From Phyllostachys edulis (Eukaryota > Streptophyta > Magnoliopsida > Poales > Poaceae), in assembly GCA_036346405.1 (NCBI GenBank), contig CM070548.1, positions 66,054,877 through 66,118,876 on the forward strand: DNA of 64,000 bases, given 5' to 3'. This document shows positions 23,049 to 34,769 of this stretch, one piece after another. The position numbers and the translations under genes were made by a program. How positions within the stretch are numbered: position 1 is the first letter of the stretch; every line of letters starts with the position of its first letter. Under the pieces are notes generated by a model. The model saw only the letters and a program-made list of their open reading frames with translations, did not search any database and was not told where the DNA came from.

Positions 23049-24236
23049 ATGGTGCAGAATCGGCAGTCCACAAGTTAGGGTGAGCCCCCAGAACAATTGC
23101 CTCCACCTCCACCTCCTCCAGTGGCAGCAACAGACCCGGGTTTCGGGCAGTTTATGGCAGCACAAGCCCAAATGATGAGCTCTATGATGCAGAATATGAA
23201 TCAAATTATGGCTCAACAAAGCCAGACCACCAATGCTTTACTTGCCATGATGAGCCAGAATAGTCAAGCTGCAGCAATGCCACCACCTCCACCCCCAGCT
23301 CACCATCAATCAAGGCTATCCGAGTTCATGAAGACGCGCCCAACCACCTTTTCAAGCTCCCCTGAGCCCTTAGATGCAGATGACTGGCTGAGATCAACAG
23401 AGAAAAAGTTGGATATTGCTCGCTGTGAAGATAGGGAAAAGGTCTTGTTTGCTTCACATCAATTGGAAGAGGCTGCAGCTGAGTGGTGGGACACATTTTG
23501 TGCCTCACATGCCGACCCCCAGAGGATCACTAGGGTAGAATTCTCAGTTGCGTTTCGCCATTCTCATGTTCCTGATGGGAAGGTAGAGATGAAAAAGAAT
23601 GAGTTTAGAGATCTCAAGCAAGGCAGCATGTTAGTGAGTGAGTATCTCACTAAGTTCACACAATTGTCACGTTATGCCCGCGAGGATGTGGCTACAGATG
23701 ATGCACGGCAGAAGCGCTTTAAGCGAGGCCTCCATCCCAGTTTAAAAGTTCAAGTTGTTGGCAACGATTACCCTGATTTTCAGCATATGGTGAACAAGGC
23801 AATGCTTATTGAGGAGTCCCGAAGAGAACTTTCTGAGTCTTTCAAGAGAAAGGCGCCACCCTCCAGTGGCCAACAAAGACCTCCCCAGCACCCCAAGGCG
23901 TTTGTGCAGTATCAACACAAGCGCCAAGGACCTCCTGGACCTCCCAGGACCTCTGCCAAGACCACCCACCCAGCTGTCCCTGCCCAGCGCCGCATCACTG
24001 GTAGCACAAAGTCAACCCCAATGACCTCCACAGCAGCTGGGATCACCTGCTTCAAGTGTCATCAAGTGGGGCATTTCGCCAATCAATGCCCACTGAAGAC
24101 TGAGCAAGCCGCAAGGACCTCTACTTCAAGACCTCCCTCGGCTAAGACCTCCCAAGCAGCAGGACCTCCTCAAGCTAGGACCTCCCAATCTTTTGGAAGA
24201 GGACGTGTGAACCATGTCACAGTGGAAGAAGCTTAG
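23049..24236 (+). pseudogene. gag: Tekay-type gag of element G, nearly intact
   Basis: The element's start codon is at 23049; nine codons later a TAG at 23076 breaks the frame, after which it is open in the same register to 24236. The protein has a proline-rich and glutamine/methionine-rich amino end, a capsid region (SEFMKTRPTTFSSSPEPL, WLRSTEKKLDIA, EWWDTF, KKNEFRDLKQGSMLVSEYL, VNKAMLIEES), and a CCHC zinc knuckle (CFKCHQVGHFANQC) that binds RNA. The terminal TAG at 24234 lies where element B has CAG, in the same frame as the protease, so gag and pol were once one uninterrupted frame. The structural polyprotein would form virus-like particles in the cytoplasm. Confidence 0.85.
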
Positions 24237-25622
24237 ACCTCCTCAGATGTGGTACTAGGTATGTTCCTAGTAAATTCAGTGCCAGCTGTAGTTTTGTTTG
24301 ACTCTGGAGCTTCCCATTCGTTTATTTCTCGGAGTTTTGCTGCAAAGCACCAGTTTCGAGTTGTTGCTCTTAAGTCTACCTTGTTGGTTCAATCCCCCGG
24401 TTCGGAATTAAGCACGAACCAGGGTTGTCCACAAGTTATGTTGGTCATAGAAGGAGTAGAATTTCTAGCCAACCTTATCCTTTTGGACACCAGGTCCCTA
24501 GACGTGATCTTGGGCATGGATTGGCTAGCTGACCACCATGCAATGTTGGATTGTAGTGGTAAAAGCATCTCTTTGACCAGCCCTAGCGGTGCCCCTGTGA
24601 AGTTTTCGACCTCCTTAGAGAAGCTCCAAGGAGCCCTATCTTGTAGTGCTCAAGTTCAAACATTGGAAGATGTCCCGGTTGTTAAAGAATTTGTGGATGT
24701 GTTCCCTGATGAGCTCCCAGGAATGCCTCCAGACAAATACCTTGAGTTTGTCATTAACCTTGTTCCAGGGACCTCCCCCATCTCCAAAAGTCCTTACAGG
24801 CTACATGTTGATGACCAAGTGGAGTTGAAAAAGCAAATAGAAGACTTGCAGAGTAAGGGTTTTATTAGACCTAGCTCCTCACCATGGGGAGCCCCCGTGA
24901 TTTTTGTGCCCAAAAAGGATGGTACACAAAGAATGTGTGTGGACTACAGAGCTCTTAATGATGTCACTGTCAAAAACAAGTATCCTTTGCCAAGAATTGA
25001 TGATTTGTTTGATCAATTGAAGGGAGCTGCTGTGTTTTCAAAGATAGATTTGAGGACAGGATATCACCAACTCAAGATTCGAAAGGAAGACATCCCAAAG
25101 ACAGCTTTTTCTACTAGGTATGGGTTGTTTGAGTTCACTGTCATGTCTTTTGGGCTGACCAATGCCCCTGCCTATTTCATGAATTTGATGAACAGGGTGT
25201 TCATGGAGTACCTAGACAAGTTTGTCATTGTCTTCATTGATGACATTCTTGTATATTCCAAGAGTGAAGAGGAGCATGCAAGGCATCTCTTTTCGGTTTT
25301 GGAGAAGCTGAGAGCCCATCAGCTCTTTGCTAAGTTTAGTAAATGTGAGTTTTGGCTAAAAGAAGTGGTCTTTTTGGGGCATGTTTTGTCAAAAGAAGGA
25401 GTGTCTGTCAACCCTAGCAAGGTTCAAGATGTGCTCAACTGGGAACCTCCTAGCTCTGTGCCTCAAGTCCGAAGTTTTCTTGGTATGGCAGGGTACTACA
25501 GAAGGTTTATTGAAGGCTTTTCCCGAATTGCAAGACCTCTAACTCAGTTGTTAAAGAAAGAAAAGAAGTTTCTTTGGACCCCGATTGTGAACAAAGCTTC
25601 CAAGAGCTCAAGAAGAAGTTGA
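24237..25622 (+). pseudogene. pol: G protease and reverse transcriptase
   Basis: Continues gag's frame. Protease: VVLFDSGASHSFISRSF (active-site DSG) near 24291-24340, then VILGMDWL. RT: FVDVFPDELPGMPP, GFIRPSSSPWGAPV, MCVDYRALNDVTVKNKYP, FSKIDLRTGYHQLKIR, VMSFGLTNAPAYF, and the catalytic FIDD (IVFIDDILVYS near 25225), then the thumb region LGMAGYYRRFIEGFS. The frame is open for 457 codons and is lost by a frameshift near 25583, just before the RNase H domain. This is the best-preserved RT in the window, with all core motifs visible. It would reverse-transcribe element RNA using the tRNA primer. Confidence 0.9.
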
Positions 25623-26220
25623 CCTCTGCCCAGATTTTGGTTCTTCGGATGTCGGGAAAGATTTTGAAGTCTATTGTGATGCATCAAAGCAAGGACTTGG
25701 TGTGTTCTAATGCAAGATGAAGAGTGGTAGCTTATGCCTCAAAGGCGCTTAAAGCCCCATGAAGCCAACTACCCTACTCATGACCTAGAGTTAGGCTGGC
25801 GTGGTGCATGCTTTAAATATTTGGCGCCATTACCTCATTGGTAATAGGTGTGAAATTTATCTTGACCACAAAAGCCTAAAGTACATTTTTACTCGATGAT
25901 TTGAATTTGAGGTAGAGAAGGTGGCTAGAGCTTATTAAAGACTACAATGTGGGAATTCATTACCACCCAGGCAAGGCCAATGTGGTGGCGGATGCTCGGC
26001 GAAAAAGTTTATGCCAATACATTGATGATCAAGGAGAGCCAACCTACTTTGCATGAAGAATTCCTAAAGCTTAGACTTGAGTTAGTTGAGGAAGGGTTTT
26101 TAGCAGCTCTAGAAGTGCAACCTACCTTGCAAAAACAGATCAAGTCAGCCCAAGATGGAGGTGCTGACATCCAAGAAATCAAGGCCAACTTAAGAAGGAA
26201 AGTCGCAAGGTTTTACGAAG
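25583..26220 (+). pseudogene. pol: G RNase H region, multiply frameshifted
   Basis: Recognisable pieces occur in changing frames: ELKKKLTSA after the first shift, a YCDAS-type stretch near 25670, YPTHDLEL near 25775, KSLKYIF-like sequence near 25875 and the conserved region before the integrase (25947-26243, with VYANTLMIKE and LHEEFLKL). At least four small insertions or deletions separate them compared with the homologous part of B at 34400-34760. The domain would remove RNA from the RNA-DNA hybrid; it is certainly inactive here. Confidence 0.75.
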
Positions 26221-27559
26221 ATGGACAGTGCGGTTTGGTTTGATAAGAGGCTCTGTGTGCCCAATAACACAGAGCTCAAAGGAGTGATACTTAAAGAAGC
26301 CCATGAGACATTGTATTCTATACATCCAGGAGCTACAAAAATGTACCAAGACATCAAGGAGTTGTATTGGTGGCCGAAAATGAAGAAGGAAATAGCAGAT
26401 TTTGTGGCCAAATGTGACACTTGCCAAAAAGTTAAAGCAGTACACCAAAGACCTGGAGGACTTTTGGTGCCTTTACCCCTACCCGAGTGGAAGTGGGAAG
26501 AGGTCGGGATGGACTTTATAACTGGTCTACCTCGTACCCAAGCCGGTTTTGACTCTATTTGGGTCATTGTGGATAGGTTAACTAAAATGGCTCACTTTAT
26601 TCCGGTGAAGACTACCTATTCTGGAGACAAGTTGGCCGAGATTTATATGGCCAAGGTTGTATGCTTGCATGGTGTCCCAAAGAAGATAGTCTCAGACAGA
26701 GGATCTTAGTTCACTTCCAAGTTTTGGCAAAAGTTACATGATGCCTTGGGCACATACCTCAATTTCAGTACAGCATACCACCCACAAACAGATGGCCAAA
26801 CTGAGAGAGTTAATCAAGTCCTTGAGGACATGCTGAGAGCTTGTGCTCTGGAAAGGCAATCTAGTTGGGACAAGATGTTGCCATATCGGAATTTTCCTAC
26901 AATAACTGACTACCGAGGCGAGCCTTCAAATGTCCCCTTTTGAAGCTATTTATGGGAGGAAGTGTAGAACTCCTTTGTACTGGACCGAATCTGGTGAAGG
27001 CCAAGTTCTTGGCCCAGACCTGCTGAAAGAAGCCGAAGATCAAGTAAGGTCAATAAGGGAGAAGTTAAAGACTGCTCAAACTCGGCAAAAGAGCTATGCA
27101 GATATTAGACGACGAGGCCTAGCTTTTGTCCCCGGAGATCAAGTCTACCTCAAAGTATCACCTCTCAAAGGTATGCAGCGGTTTAGAGTCAGTGGAAAGC
27201 TTGCTCCAAGATTCATTGGACCTTTTCCAATTCTTGCCCGAAGGGGTGAAGTGGCTTACAAGTTGGACCTCCCTCCTCAGCTTGCTGGAGTCCATGATGT
27301 GTTCCATGTGTCACAGTTGAAGAAATGCTTGCGAGTGCCAGAGGACCAAATGCCTTTAGAAGCTGTGGACCTCCAAGAAGACCTCACTTACAAAGAGCAA
27401 CCCATCAAAATCTTGGACGTGTTAGAAAGAGTTACAAGGAGCAAGACCACCAAGCTGTGCAAAGTGCAATGGAGCAACCACTCTGAAGCCGAAGCAACAT
27501 GGGAACGTGAAGAGGACCTCAAGAAGGAGTTCCCCCACCTATTCCCTAGCTCAGCCTGA
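26221..27559 (+). pseudogene. pol: G integrase with chromodomain-like end
   Basis: The amino-terminal zinc motif is visible as AHETLYSIHPG and CDTCQKVK (HHCC). The catalytic core has D in GMDFITGLP, D in VSDRG and E in DGQTERVNQVLED; the last two are separated by 35 residues, the D,D35E pattern. A TAG at 26707 replaces the glutamine kept in element E's copy, and a frameshift near 26930 moves the frame to 26930-27559. That part has the GPY/F-type region (RFIGPFPI) and ends with a chromodomain-like motif (KVQWSNHSEAEATWERE). This end is thought to guide chromovirus integration toward heterochromatin. The final stop is 18 bp upstream of the purine-tract region. Confidence 0.85.
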
Positions 27560-27579
27560 ATCTCGGGGTTGAGATTCCC

Positions 27580-27595
27580 TTAAGGGGTGAAGGTT
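27580..27595 (+). other. Polypurine tract of element G
   Basis: TTAAGGGGTGAAGGTT precedes the 3' LTR start TGTAACGTCCCG directly. It is interrupted by pyrimidines but correctly placed. Confidence 0.7.
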
Positions 27596-28126
27596 TGTAA
27601 CGTCCCGTTTCTCTTAGGTTCTTGCCCAGTTTTCAAAATAAAAGTAACCATTTGGTTTTGATGAGAGTTCAAAGCTTAACTTGAGTTTTCAAAAGAGCTT
27701 TAATGGATTAAACCAAACGTGAACTAAATCGGTTCGGTGCCTTGCTGTTTATTTGGAGCTTGCTCGATCTCCCTCTTTCTCTCTGTGTGCCTTTGTGTTT
27801 GGTTTTCTCCTTTCCAGACCTCTTTTGTGTCTGGAACACTTTTCTCGTTCTCCCTCCCTGTTTCTGACTTCCCCGTACATCCCTCCACGTTTTTGTCAAC
27901 TCCCTCAGTCCATTTGGGGTGCCCGTTGGAATCCTTTCTATTCCCCCTGTGCCCTCTCGGACCTTCCCCGTGGACCTCTCACCTCTCTTTGAACCCTCCT
28001 GAGTTCACTTGGGCGCTCCAGAGTTCCTCTGGACCTCCTAGTGCCCTTTTGGGACCTTCCTAGACCTCCTCTTGTCTATTTGAACCTCCCTCGTGTTCAA
28101 ATGGACCTCCTCGTGGCTATTTGGAC

Positions 28127-28735
28127 CTCCCCCTTATTGAGATCTGGCCGTTAGGACCTCCTCTCTGGAGATCTTAACCGCTCAGACCTCCCCCTTGTTG
28201 AGATTTGGCCGTTAGGACCTCCTCTCTGGAGATCTTAACCGCTCAAACCTCCCCCTTGTTGAGATCTGGCTGTTAGGACCTCCTCTCTGGAGATCTTAAC
28301 CACTCAGACCTCCCCCTTGTTGAGATCGGCGCTAGGACCTCCTCTCTGGAGATCTTAACAGCTCGAGACCTCCCCTTGTTGAGATCTGGCCGCTAGGACC
28401 TCCTCTCTGGAGATCTTAACCGCCAGACCTCCCCTTGTTGAGATCGGCGCTAGGACCTCCTCTTTGGAGATCTTAACCGCTCAGACCTCCCCCTTGTTGA
28501 GATCTGGCCGTTAGGACCTCCTCTCTGGAGATCTTAACCGCTTAGACCTCCCCCTTGTTGCGATCTGGCCGTTAGGACCTCCCTCTGGAGATCTTAACCA
28601 CTCAGACCTCCCCCTTGTTGAGATCTGGCCGTTAGGACCTCCTCTCTGAAGATCTTAATCGCTCAGACCTCCCACTTGTTGTGATCTGGCCGTTAGGACC
28701 TCCTCTCTGGAGATCTTAACCGCACAGACCTCCCC
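28127..28735. repeat. 61-bp minisatellite in G 3' LTR, about 10 units
   Basis: The same unit as at 18126-19090 but fewer copies, with a different pattern of shortened units (for example TTGTTGAGATCGGCGCTAGG). The two LTRs of one insertion start identical, so copy number has changed since insertion or during reverse transcription. Confidence 0.9.
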
Positions 28736-28912
28736 CTTGTGTGGAGCTACCCGTTAGGGTCTCCCTTTTGGAGATCTTAGCCGTCCAGATCCTTCCCCTG
28801 TTGGATCTAAAGGTCTCGACCTCCTCTGGTCCAAGACCTCCTTAGCACTTGAACCCACCGTTGGCTCCCGCGGTCATATCGCTTAAGGCTTTGCCACCCT
28901 TACCTTAGGACA

Positions 28913-29809
28913 CGATGAATTACGGTGGCGATCTTCCGATAGGTTCGATTGATTTAAATCGTGAGGGCGTTGGCGCTTTGAGGCTTCCGCCCACGGATCG
29001 TCACCTCGCAATTAGCTACACCCGCACGATTGCCGTTATCAACCACGCTTGCCGCGATCGACCTTACCACGAGGGTTATGATTCACGCAAGCAATCGAAG
29101 CAACTCACAAGAACAAGGTAGATGCAATCTGAAATATATTGCGAATATAGATGAAGTTCATAGGTGGGGTTCCTCAAACCGAACAAGCGGCGAAACTGCA
29201 AAGTGGCAGAATAATCTAAGAAAAACCCAACCCCAAACTGTGGCGGCTGCTGCAATATATAAGAGGGGGGAAGAACATGAGGAGGCTGACCTAGGGTTGT
29301 GCTGCCATGTGGGGAGGCGTACACATCCTGGGCTTTGACCTCGCCATGCCTACAAGGCCGTATTAGGCCCAAAGCGGTGTGTGACACCTTATTTCAAAGT
29401 CTCGACCAACACCCAATGTGGTCGTTCTTGGTCGTGGGACCGGTCGTGAGCTTGAGACACAGTCGTAGATCTAGCAGATCACGTCGTGAAGCGGGTACAC
29501 ACAGTCGTGAGCTTGCAGATCATATATTTGGTCGTGGGGTGGTCGTAGGACTCGTCGTAGGACTGGTCGTAGAACTTGAGACATGGTTGTAGATGGTTTG
29601 GATCCTCCCCAGTATTCCTAAGTAACAGGAGATCCCAATTTTTAGGTAGCATACCATTCTGCATAAATAAATTATTAGCACCTAGAAACGAGCTCACCTC
29701 ATAATTTAAGTGATGTGCACGAGCTCTTGTCATAGGACCTTGTAGCTTAGCAACCGGATCTGGAGGATGTTGTGTAGTGCGTGTATCCGAAGGAGTGATG
29801 TCCTCATCA
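28913..29809 (-). mobile_element. H: solo LTR, CRM-like, minus strand
   Basis: On the minus strand it begins TGATGAGGACATCACTCC and ends ATTCATCG, 897 bp, with the same layout as element A's LTRs but well diverged. It is absent from the homologous place in G's 5' LTR (near 19270), which gives the empty site. Flanks GGACA (28908-28912) and GGACC (29810-29814) are a duplication with one mismatch. The start of the minus-strand sequence encodes GPMTRARAHHLNYEVSSFLG, the same carboxyl-terminal motif as in A. No internal sequence is present, so it is a solo LTR left by recombination between two LTRs. Confidence 0.85.
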
Positions 29810-30631
29810 GGACCGTCCGATTTTGTTCGGATGGCCCGATCCTAAGGGCACGCGTTCGCTCGGTCCGAACGTCCCCTTCCCCTCCTAGCCGTCCGATCTA
29901 AATCAGACGGCCTGGTCTCGTTGGTCTGTTCGCTCGGTCCGAATGGCCCCTTTGTTTTGCGCCATTCGATCTTGATCCGACGGATCAACTGTGAGGTAAC
30001 GTTTGAATGGTCCGAACGTTCCTTTCCTTTCTGGACCGCCCGATTCCAATCGAACGGCTCTGCTTTGCCGCGTGTTTTCCTTTGTTCCCAGGACCTCTTC
30101 CTGGCTGTTTTGCAAGGACCACCTCCTCGATACTTGCTGGTCTTTTGTAAAGACCACCCTCCTAACCCAGAGTATCCCTGTTGGTCAGGTCCTCCCCTTT
30201 GAGATCTTGACCTTTAGACCTCCCTTGTGAAGATCTGAGTGTCAGGACCTCCTCGTTGTGAGCCTTGAGGACCTCCTGTCCAGGACCTCCCCTTAAGTGC
30301 TTCGGACCTCCTGTCCAGGACCTCCCCCTTGAGCGTTTTGGACCTCTAGTCCAGGACCTCCCTGTGGTTGTTCGCAGAGATGACCCTTGCGGTGGGGCCA
30401 CCTCTTTGACTAGTGGTGCACCCTTTTGACTGGCCCCACTCGCCAGCCTCTTTCAACCTTGTAATTATTGCTCTTGCCTCAGAACTCTATGCGGATTTAA
30501 TAGGTGTCGGGTCACATTAAATGCGGTCACATCTGAGGTACCTTATTTTAATTCTTTTAGGGCAAGCCACGCCTAGTCAGCCCGATTACCAACACGTCTC
30601 AACCCCTTTCTGGTGCACTCCACCAACTCGG

Positions 30632-30641
30632 CTATATATAG
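30632..30641 (+). promoter_or_regulatory. Candidate TATA box, G 3' LTR
   Basis: CTATATATAG at the same place as in the 5' LTR (20083), within well-conserved surroundings (CACCAACTC...GGGTGGGCAAACTC). Confidence 0.6.
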
Positions 30642-32492
30642 CTTGGGTGGGCAAACTCTTGTAACCTTTTGCTCACTTGCCCACCTTGCTCCTGCCTTGT
30701 TCGCTCTTGGCTTGTGCTTGGAGCTTCACCTAGAGTGAGCCGCAGGAGTTGGCATCCTCTCTGGAAGACCTCCTCGCGGATTTTGCTGGTCTCTTGTTTA
30801 AAGGCCACCCTCTCCTGCCTTGGACCTCCCTTGTTGTCCGGGGCCGCCTGTTTATCTAGTTTTGGTTGAGTTTTGTTTAAGTTCTTTTAGTTTTCTTTTG
30901 AAGTTCTTTGGCCTAGGGTGGTTTTGCTTATTTGGTTTTCTTGTGAACGTGTAGATCACAAGTTGGAGGAGATCTTGGACCCAGCTCTCTCTACTGAAGG
31001 CTCTCCACTGCTTGACCAAGGCAAGCCACAGACCTCCTTTTGATCATTTTGAACCTAGTTTGGCAAATGTATTTCGGTTTTACTTTATCATGCATGGCTA
31101 TGTTTATAAGAAAAGGTTTGGGCGGTAGTTACTTTCCTACTTGCTGTTATACCTCCTTTGTTCTCTGCCCCTATCATGTTGTTATGTTCACCTTGTGAGC
31201 CCTAGGATGGTTATTTAGTTGGTATTTCTTGTTATTTGCCAACATGGGGCCGTAGGTTATGTATTGCTTCACTCTAGAAATCGTGGGACTGTGAATCATG
31301 TTTCATTCCTAATAATCTTGTCTAATGAGCTATGGAACTGTGGTCGGTGCCCTTTGTTAGCGACTATGGCGGGATGCCTAAGTTGTGTTGGCCGTGGTGT
31401 GAGGCCACTTTGTTAAAAACTGTTGTGCCAAAATGGGTGGTCTTTTGGCATGGGTAATTACAAAAGGTTTCTTTGAGGCAAGAAGGCGTGAAACCTTAGC
31501 GGGCAGCCGAGTCGGTTCAAAGCTTTGTAAAGGCCTTGCAGCGCTCTCTAGGCGCTCACCTTAGGAAGTGAGCAAGGGTGGCGGAACCCGATCCGCTAGA
31601 GATCGTGGATTGTGGGTAAAGTTGTACACCTCTGCAGAGTGTAAAATCTATTGAATAGCCAAGTCCTTGGTCATGGACATGCTTTCAGTGAAAATGGTGC
31701 AAGGGTAGTTGTTTCAAAAGTTTGTGCCACTAGACACTTGATGAGATGCCTTGGCTTTGCCTCGAAGAGACCTTGGCGGCTCGGAGGGTCGGGGTTGGCT
31801 CGGGTTGTGGTCGAGGCTGGTTGGGACCTCTGGAGTGGGTGCTCTAGAGTGGTTTTGGGTGAGGACACAGCCCTTTGGTGTGACCAGACCTCCCCATTTT
31901 GGTTGTGGATGTGAGTTGGTGCTCACTCCACTCTTTCAAAACATCAAATGTAATATGTACTATTGCTTTACCTTCTTTGCTTTTCAATCTATTCTTTGTT
32001 ATTATTGTCAAACCTAGCTTTGCAAACTAACCATCTGACTCTCAAATGGTAAGCCCTTGCATGACTCTTGTTGCATAAATGCTCCTGTGACTTCTTTGGG
32101 TACATTCAAAGTACTCATGGCTTAAGCCTGTGTCAAAGCATTCTGAAGATAATCAAGTGCGAGGCGGTCTGAGACCTCTTTGAAGAGGAGTTCTTGACGA
32201 TCCACCGCCTAGGACGTCCTCCACCCGACAGCCTGTGGTGCTTGTTGGATGGCTTTTGCGTGCTTTTGGTGTTGGAGCCCTAGAGCTCCTTGTTGCCAGT
32301 TGTAAGTCCTTGTTGGTTTTGTAAGCCCTCAGTGGCAGACCTCTGGTTAACAAGCTTGACCATAAGGTCCTATTATATATTAAGTTTAATTTGTCTGATT
32401 TATCTCTGTTTGACCTCGTGGTTATGATGTTAGCTTGTGTTCTTGTGTGAGCTAGCTTCTGTTGTCCTGGGACTAGCTCGGATGCACAGGGG

Positions 32493-32697
32493 TAGGACCT
32501 CCAGGAGGTCCTATGGGACTTAACCTGGGAGATCCTGTCGGACCTCTCTAGTGATATACCTGGAGGTGCTTCCGTGGGATGGCGGGCAAAGACCTCCAGG
32601 AGGTCCTAAAGACCTCCTGGGAGGTCGGTTGTGGTCCAAGACCTCTAGGAGGTCCTGAAGACCTCCTGGGAGGTCCTGGCAGACCTCCTCGGGAATG
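32493..32697. repeat. GACCTCC/GGAGGTC palindromes near the end of G 3' LTR
   Basis: Homologous to 22209-22412. One palindrome is intact (GACCTCCAGGAGGTC) and others carry single changes, for example GACCTCTAGGAGGTC. Confidence 0.8.
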
Positions 32698-32896
32698 CAC
32701 CAAGCGGTGCTACCACTCCTCCCTGTGGTGGCCCCGCAGCGCAAAAAAAAGGTCCTTCAGGACCTCTTGCTGTGTATCACAGGGTGGGTCATCACAGATA
32801 GTGCTAGGATATCCTTAACAAGGTTACAAGGAGTGGTTAATACATTTTCCTTTCCATTGTTTTGCTTAACCTTTCCTTTCTAGATTCGAAGACACT

Positions 32897-33469
32897 TTAA
32901 GCAGAAGGAAAAAGATCTGGATATTCATTTCGCATATGGTCTTCACGCTCCCAAGTTGCTTCATCCTCTGTATGATTTGCCCACTGAACTTTAAGGAACT
33001 TGATGGCACGATTCCTTGTTCTTCGTTCAGCTTCATCAAGGATGCGAAGAGGACGCTCTTTGTAGGTCAAGTCTTCTTGTACATCAGGACTCTCCAATGG
33101 AGCTTCCTCGGTTGGAATGCGAAGGCACTTCTTCAATTGGGACACGTGGAAGACATCGTGTACACCTTCAAGTGCTGCGGGCAATTTAAACTTGTAAGCA
33201 ACAGCTCCTTTCTTCTCAATGATGCGGTAAGGTCCAACATATCGAGGAGCTAGTTTGCCCTTGACGCCAAAACGTCAATGACCCTTTAGAGGAGAGACTT
33301 TGAGATAAACAAAGTCATTAGGCTCGAAGCTCAACTCGCGACGACGACGATCCGCATAGTTCTTTTGTCTTGATTGAGCCGTACGTAATCGATCTCGAAT
33401 CAACCGAACTTGACTTTCAGCCTCATTAATCGAGTCTGGGCCAAAGAATGGTCTTTCACCAGTTTCTGA
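32897..33469 (-). pseudogene. pol: B integrase carboxyl end with chromodomain-like motif
   Basis: Minus-strand continuation of integrase. After the LNxSETGERPFFGP segment come the basic region (RRRRELSFEPNDFVYLKV) and, in 33184-32897, VHDVFHVSQLKKCLR followed by the chromodomain-like end IKFLKVQWANHTEDEATWER. At least one frameshift lies between about 33200 and 33290. The gag-pol stop codon is at 32897-32899. Only about 95 bp of B follows before element G begins. The motif closely matches that of G, supporting the same clade for both. Confidence 0.8.
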
Positions 33470-34769
33470 CTAATTCAATGGGGTTCTACATTTTCTCCCA
33501 TATAATGCCTCAAATGGTGCCATACCAAGACTAGCTTGAAAGCTGTTGTTGTAGGAGAATTCAGTGAACGACAAACATTTTTCCCAATTCCTCCCGTATG
33601 AGAGAACACAAGCACAGAGCATGTCTTCCAGTACTTGATTGGCTCTTTCAGTTTGACCATTAGTTTGAGGATGATATGCTGTGCTGAAAGAAAGATGAGT
33701 TCCCATAGCCTCTTGCAAATTATGCCAAAACCGGGAGGTAAAAAGTGAACCACGATCAGAAATGATCGTCTTCGGTATCCCATGCAAACTCACAATGCGG
33801 GATATGTAGAGTTTTGCCAACAGACCTACACAAAGACCGGTTCGCACTGGTAGAAAATGTGTCACTTTAGTTAGTCGATCAATGACAACCCAGATGGCAT
33901 CATTTCCCTTGGAGGTATGGGGCAGACCGGTGATAAAATCCATACCAATAGAATCCCACTTCCACTCCTGGCAAAGGTTGTAGGAGACCCGCTGGACGTT
34001 GATGTTCGGCTTTCACACGACGACATACGTCACACTCGGTAACAAACTTTGCAACCTCTCGCTTCATTCGGGTCCTCCAGAAATTCTGCCGGAGATCTTG
34101 ATACATCTTTGTGGCCCCAGGATGAATGGACAAAGGAGAATCATGGGCTTCGCGGAGGATGACATTCCGCAATTCCCTATCCTTCGGAACAACAAGGCGC
34201 TTTCCGAACCATACAACACCATTGTCATCTTCTGAGAAACACTTGGCTGTTCCGCTCTTGATATTTTGCTTGATCTGACTCACACCTTTATCTGATTGTT
34301 GAGTAGCCTTGATCCGATCTTCTAAGGTTGGTTGCACAACCAAGGCAGCGAGGGAACCATGCTCAACCACTCCCAAGTTGAGCCATTGAAATTCTTCATG
34401 AAGGGCGGGCTGTTGCTCCTTGAGCATCACTGTGTTGCAATAAACCTTGCGACTGAGTACATCGGCAACAACATTAGCCTTGCCCGGATGGTATTGGAGA
34501 CCCATATCATAATCTTTGATCAATTCCAACCACCTTCTTTGCCTAAGGTTCAGATCCAGTTGGGTGAACAAGTACTTCAAACTTTTGTGATCTGAATACA
34601 CTTCGCAACGATTACCGATGAGGTAATGTTGCCAAATCTTTAGTGCATGAACCACTACAGCTAACTCCAAGTCATGGGTTGGATAATTGAGTTCATGAGG
34701 CCTCAATTGCCTTGATGCATAAGCCACTACCTTGCCCTCTTGCATAAGAACACAGCCGAGTCCTTGTCA
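33470..34769 (-). pseudogene. pol: B RNase H and integrase core
   Basis: Minus strand. A TGA at 34767-34769 interrupts the RNase H domain right after its YCDAS motif; a CGA arginine codon is the likely precursor. The frame 34745-33900 continues with VVAYASRQLRPHELNYPTHD, YSDHKSLKYLFTQLDLNLRQ and LSRK, then the integrase zinc motif (AHDSPLSIHPG, CDVCRRVK). A frameshift near 33970 precedes 33943-33470, which holds the catalytic core: D in MDFITGLPHT, D in ISDRGS and E in NGQTERANQVLED, with 35 residues between the last two. A TAG at 33470, where tryptophan is expected, ends this part. Confidence 0.85.

Larger units (their letters stand above)
17599..32796 (+). mobile_element. Element G: Tekay-like chromovirus with giant LTRs
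   Basis: A full-structure element of 15.2 kb (14.3 kb without insertion H): LTRs of 4919 and 5201 bp, primer site, gag, protease, RT, RNase H, integrase with chromodomain-like end, and purine tract. It is inserted in B's internal region close to B's 3' end. The flanks are GATTG (17594-17598) and GATAG (32797-32801), a duplication with one mismatch. It sits opposite in orientation to its host. Coding is interrupted by several stops and shifts. Domain order gag-PR-RT-RH-IN-CHD and the KVQWSNHSEAEATWERE motif support the Tekay (Del) assignment. Confidence 0.9.
27596..32796 (+). repeat. Element G 3' LTR, with insertion H
   Basis: Matches the 5' LTR along its length from TGTAACGTCCCG to GGGTCATCACA. 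Differences: a shorter minisatellite (28127-28735), solo LTR H at 28913-29809, and a missing stretch near 31490 where the 5' LTR has about 240 bp more (5' LTR positions near 20943-21185). Confidence 0.9.
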
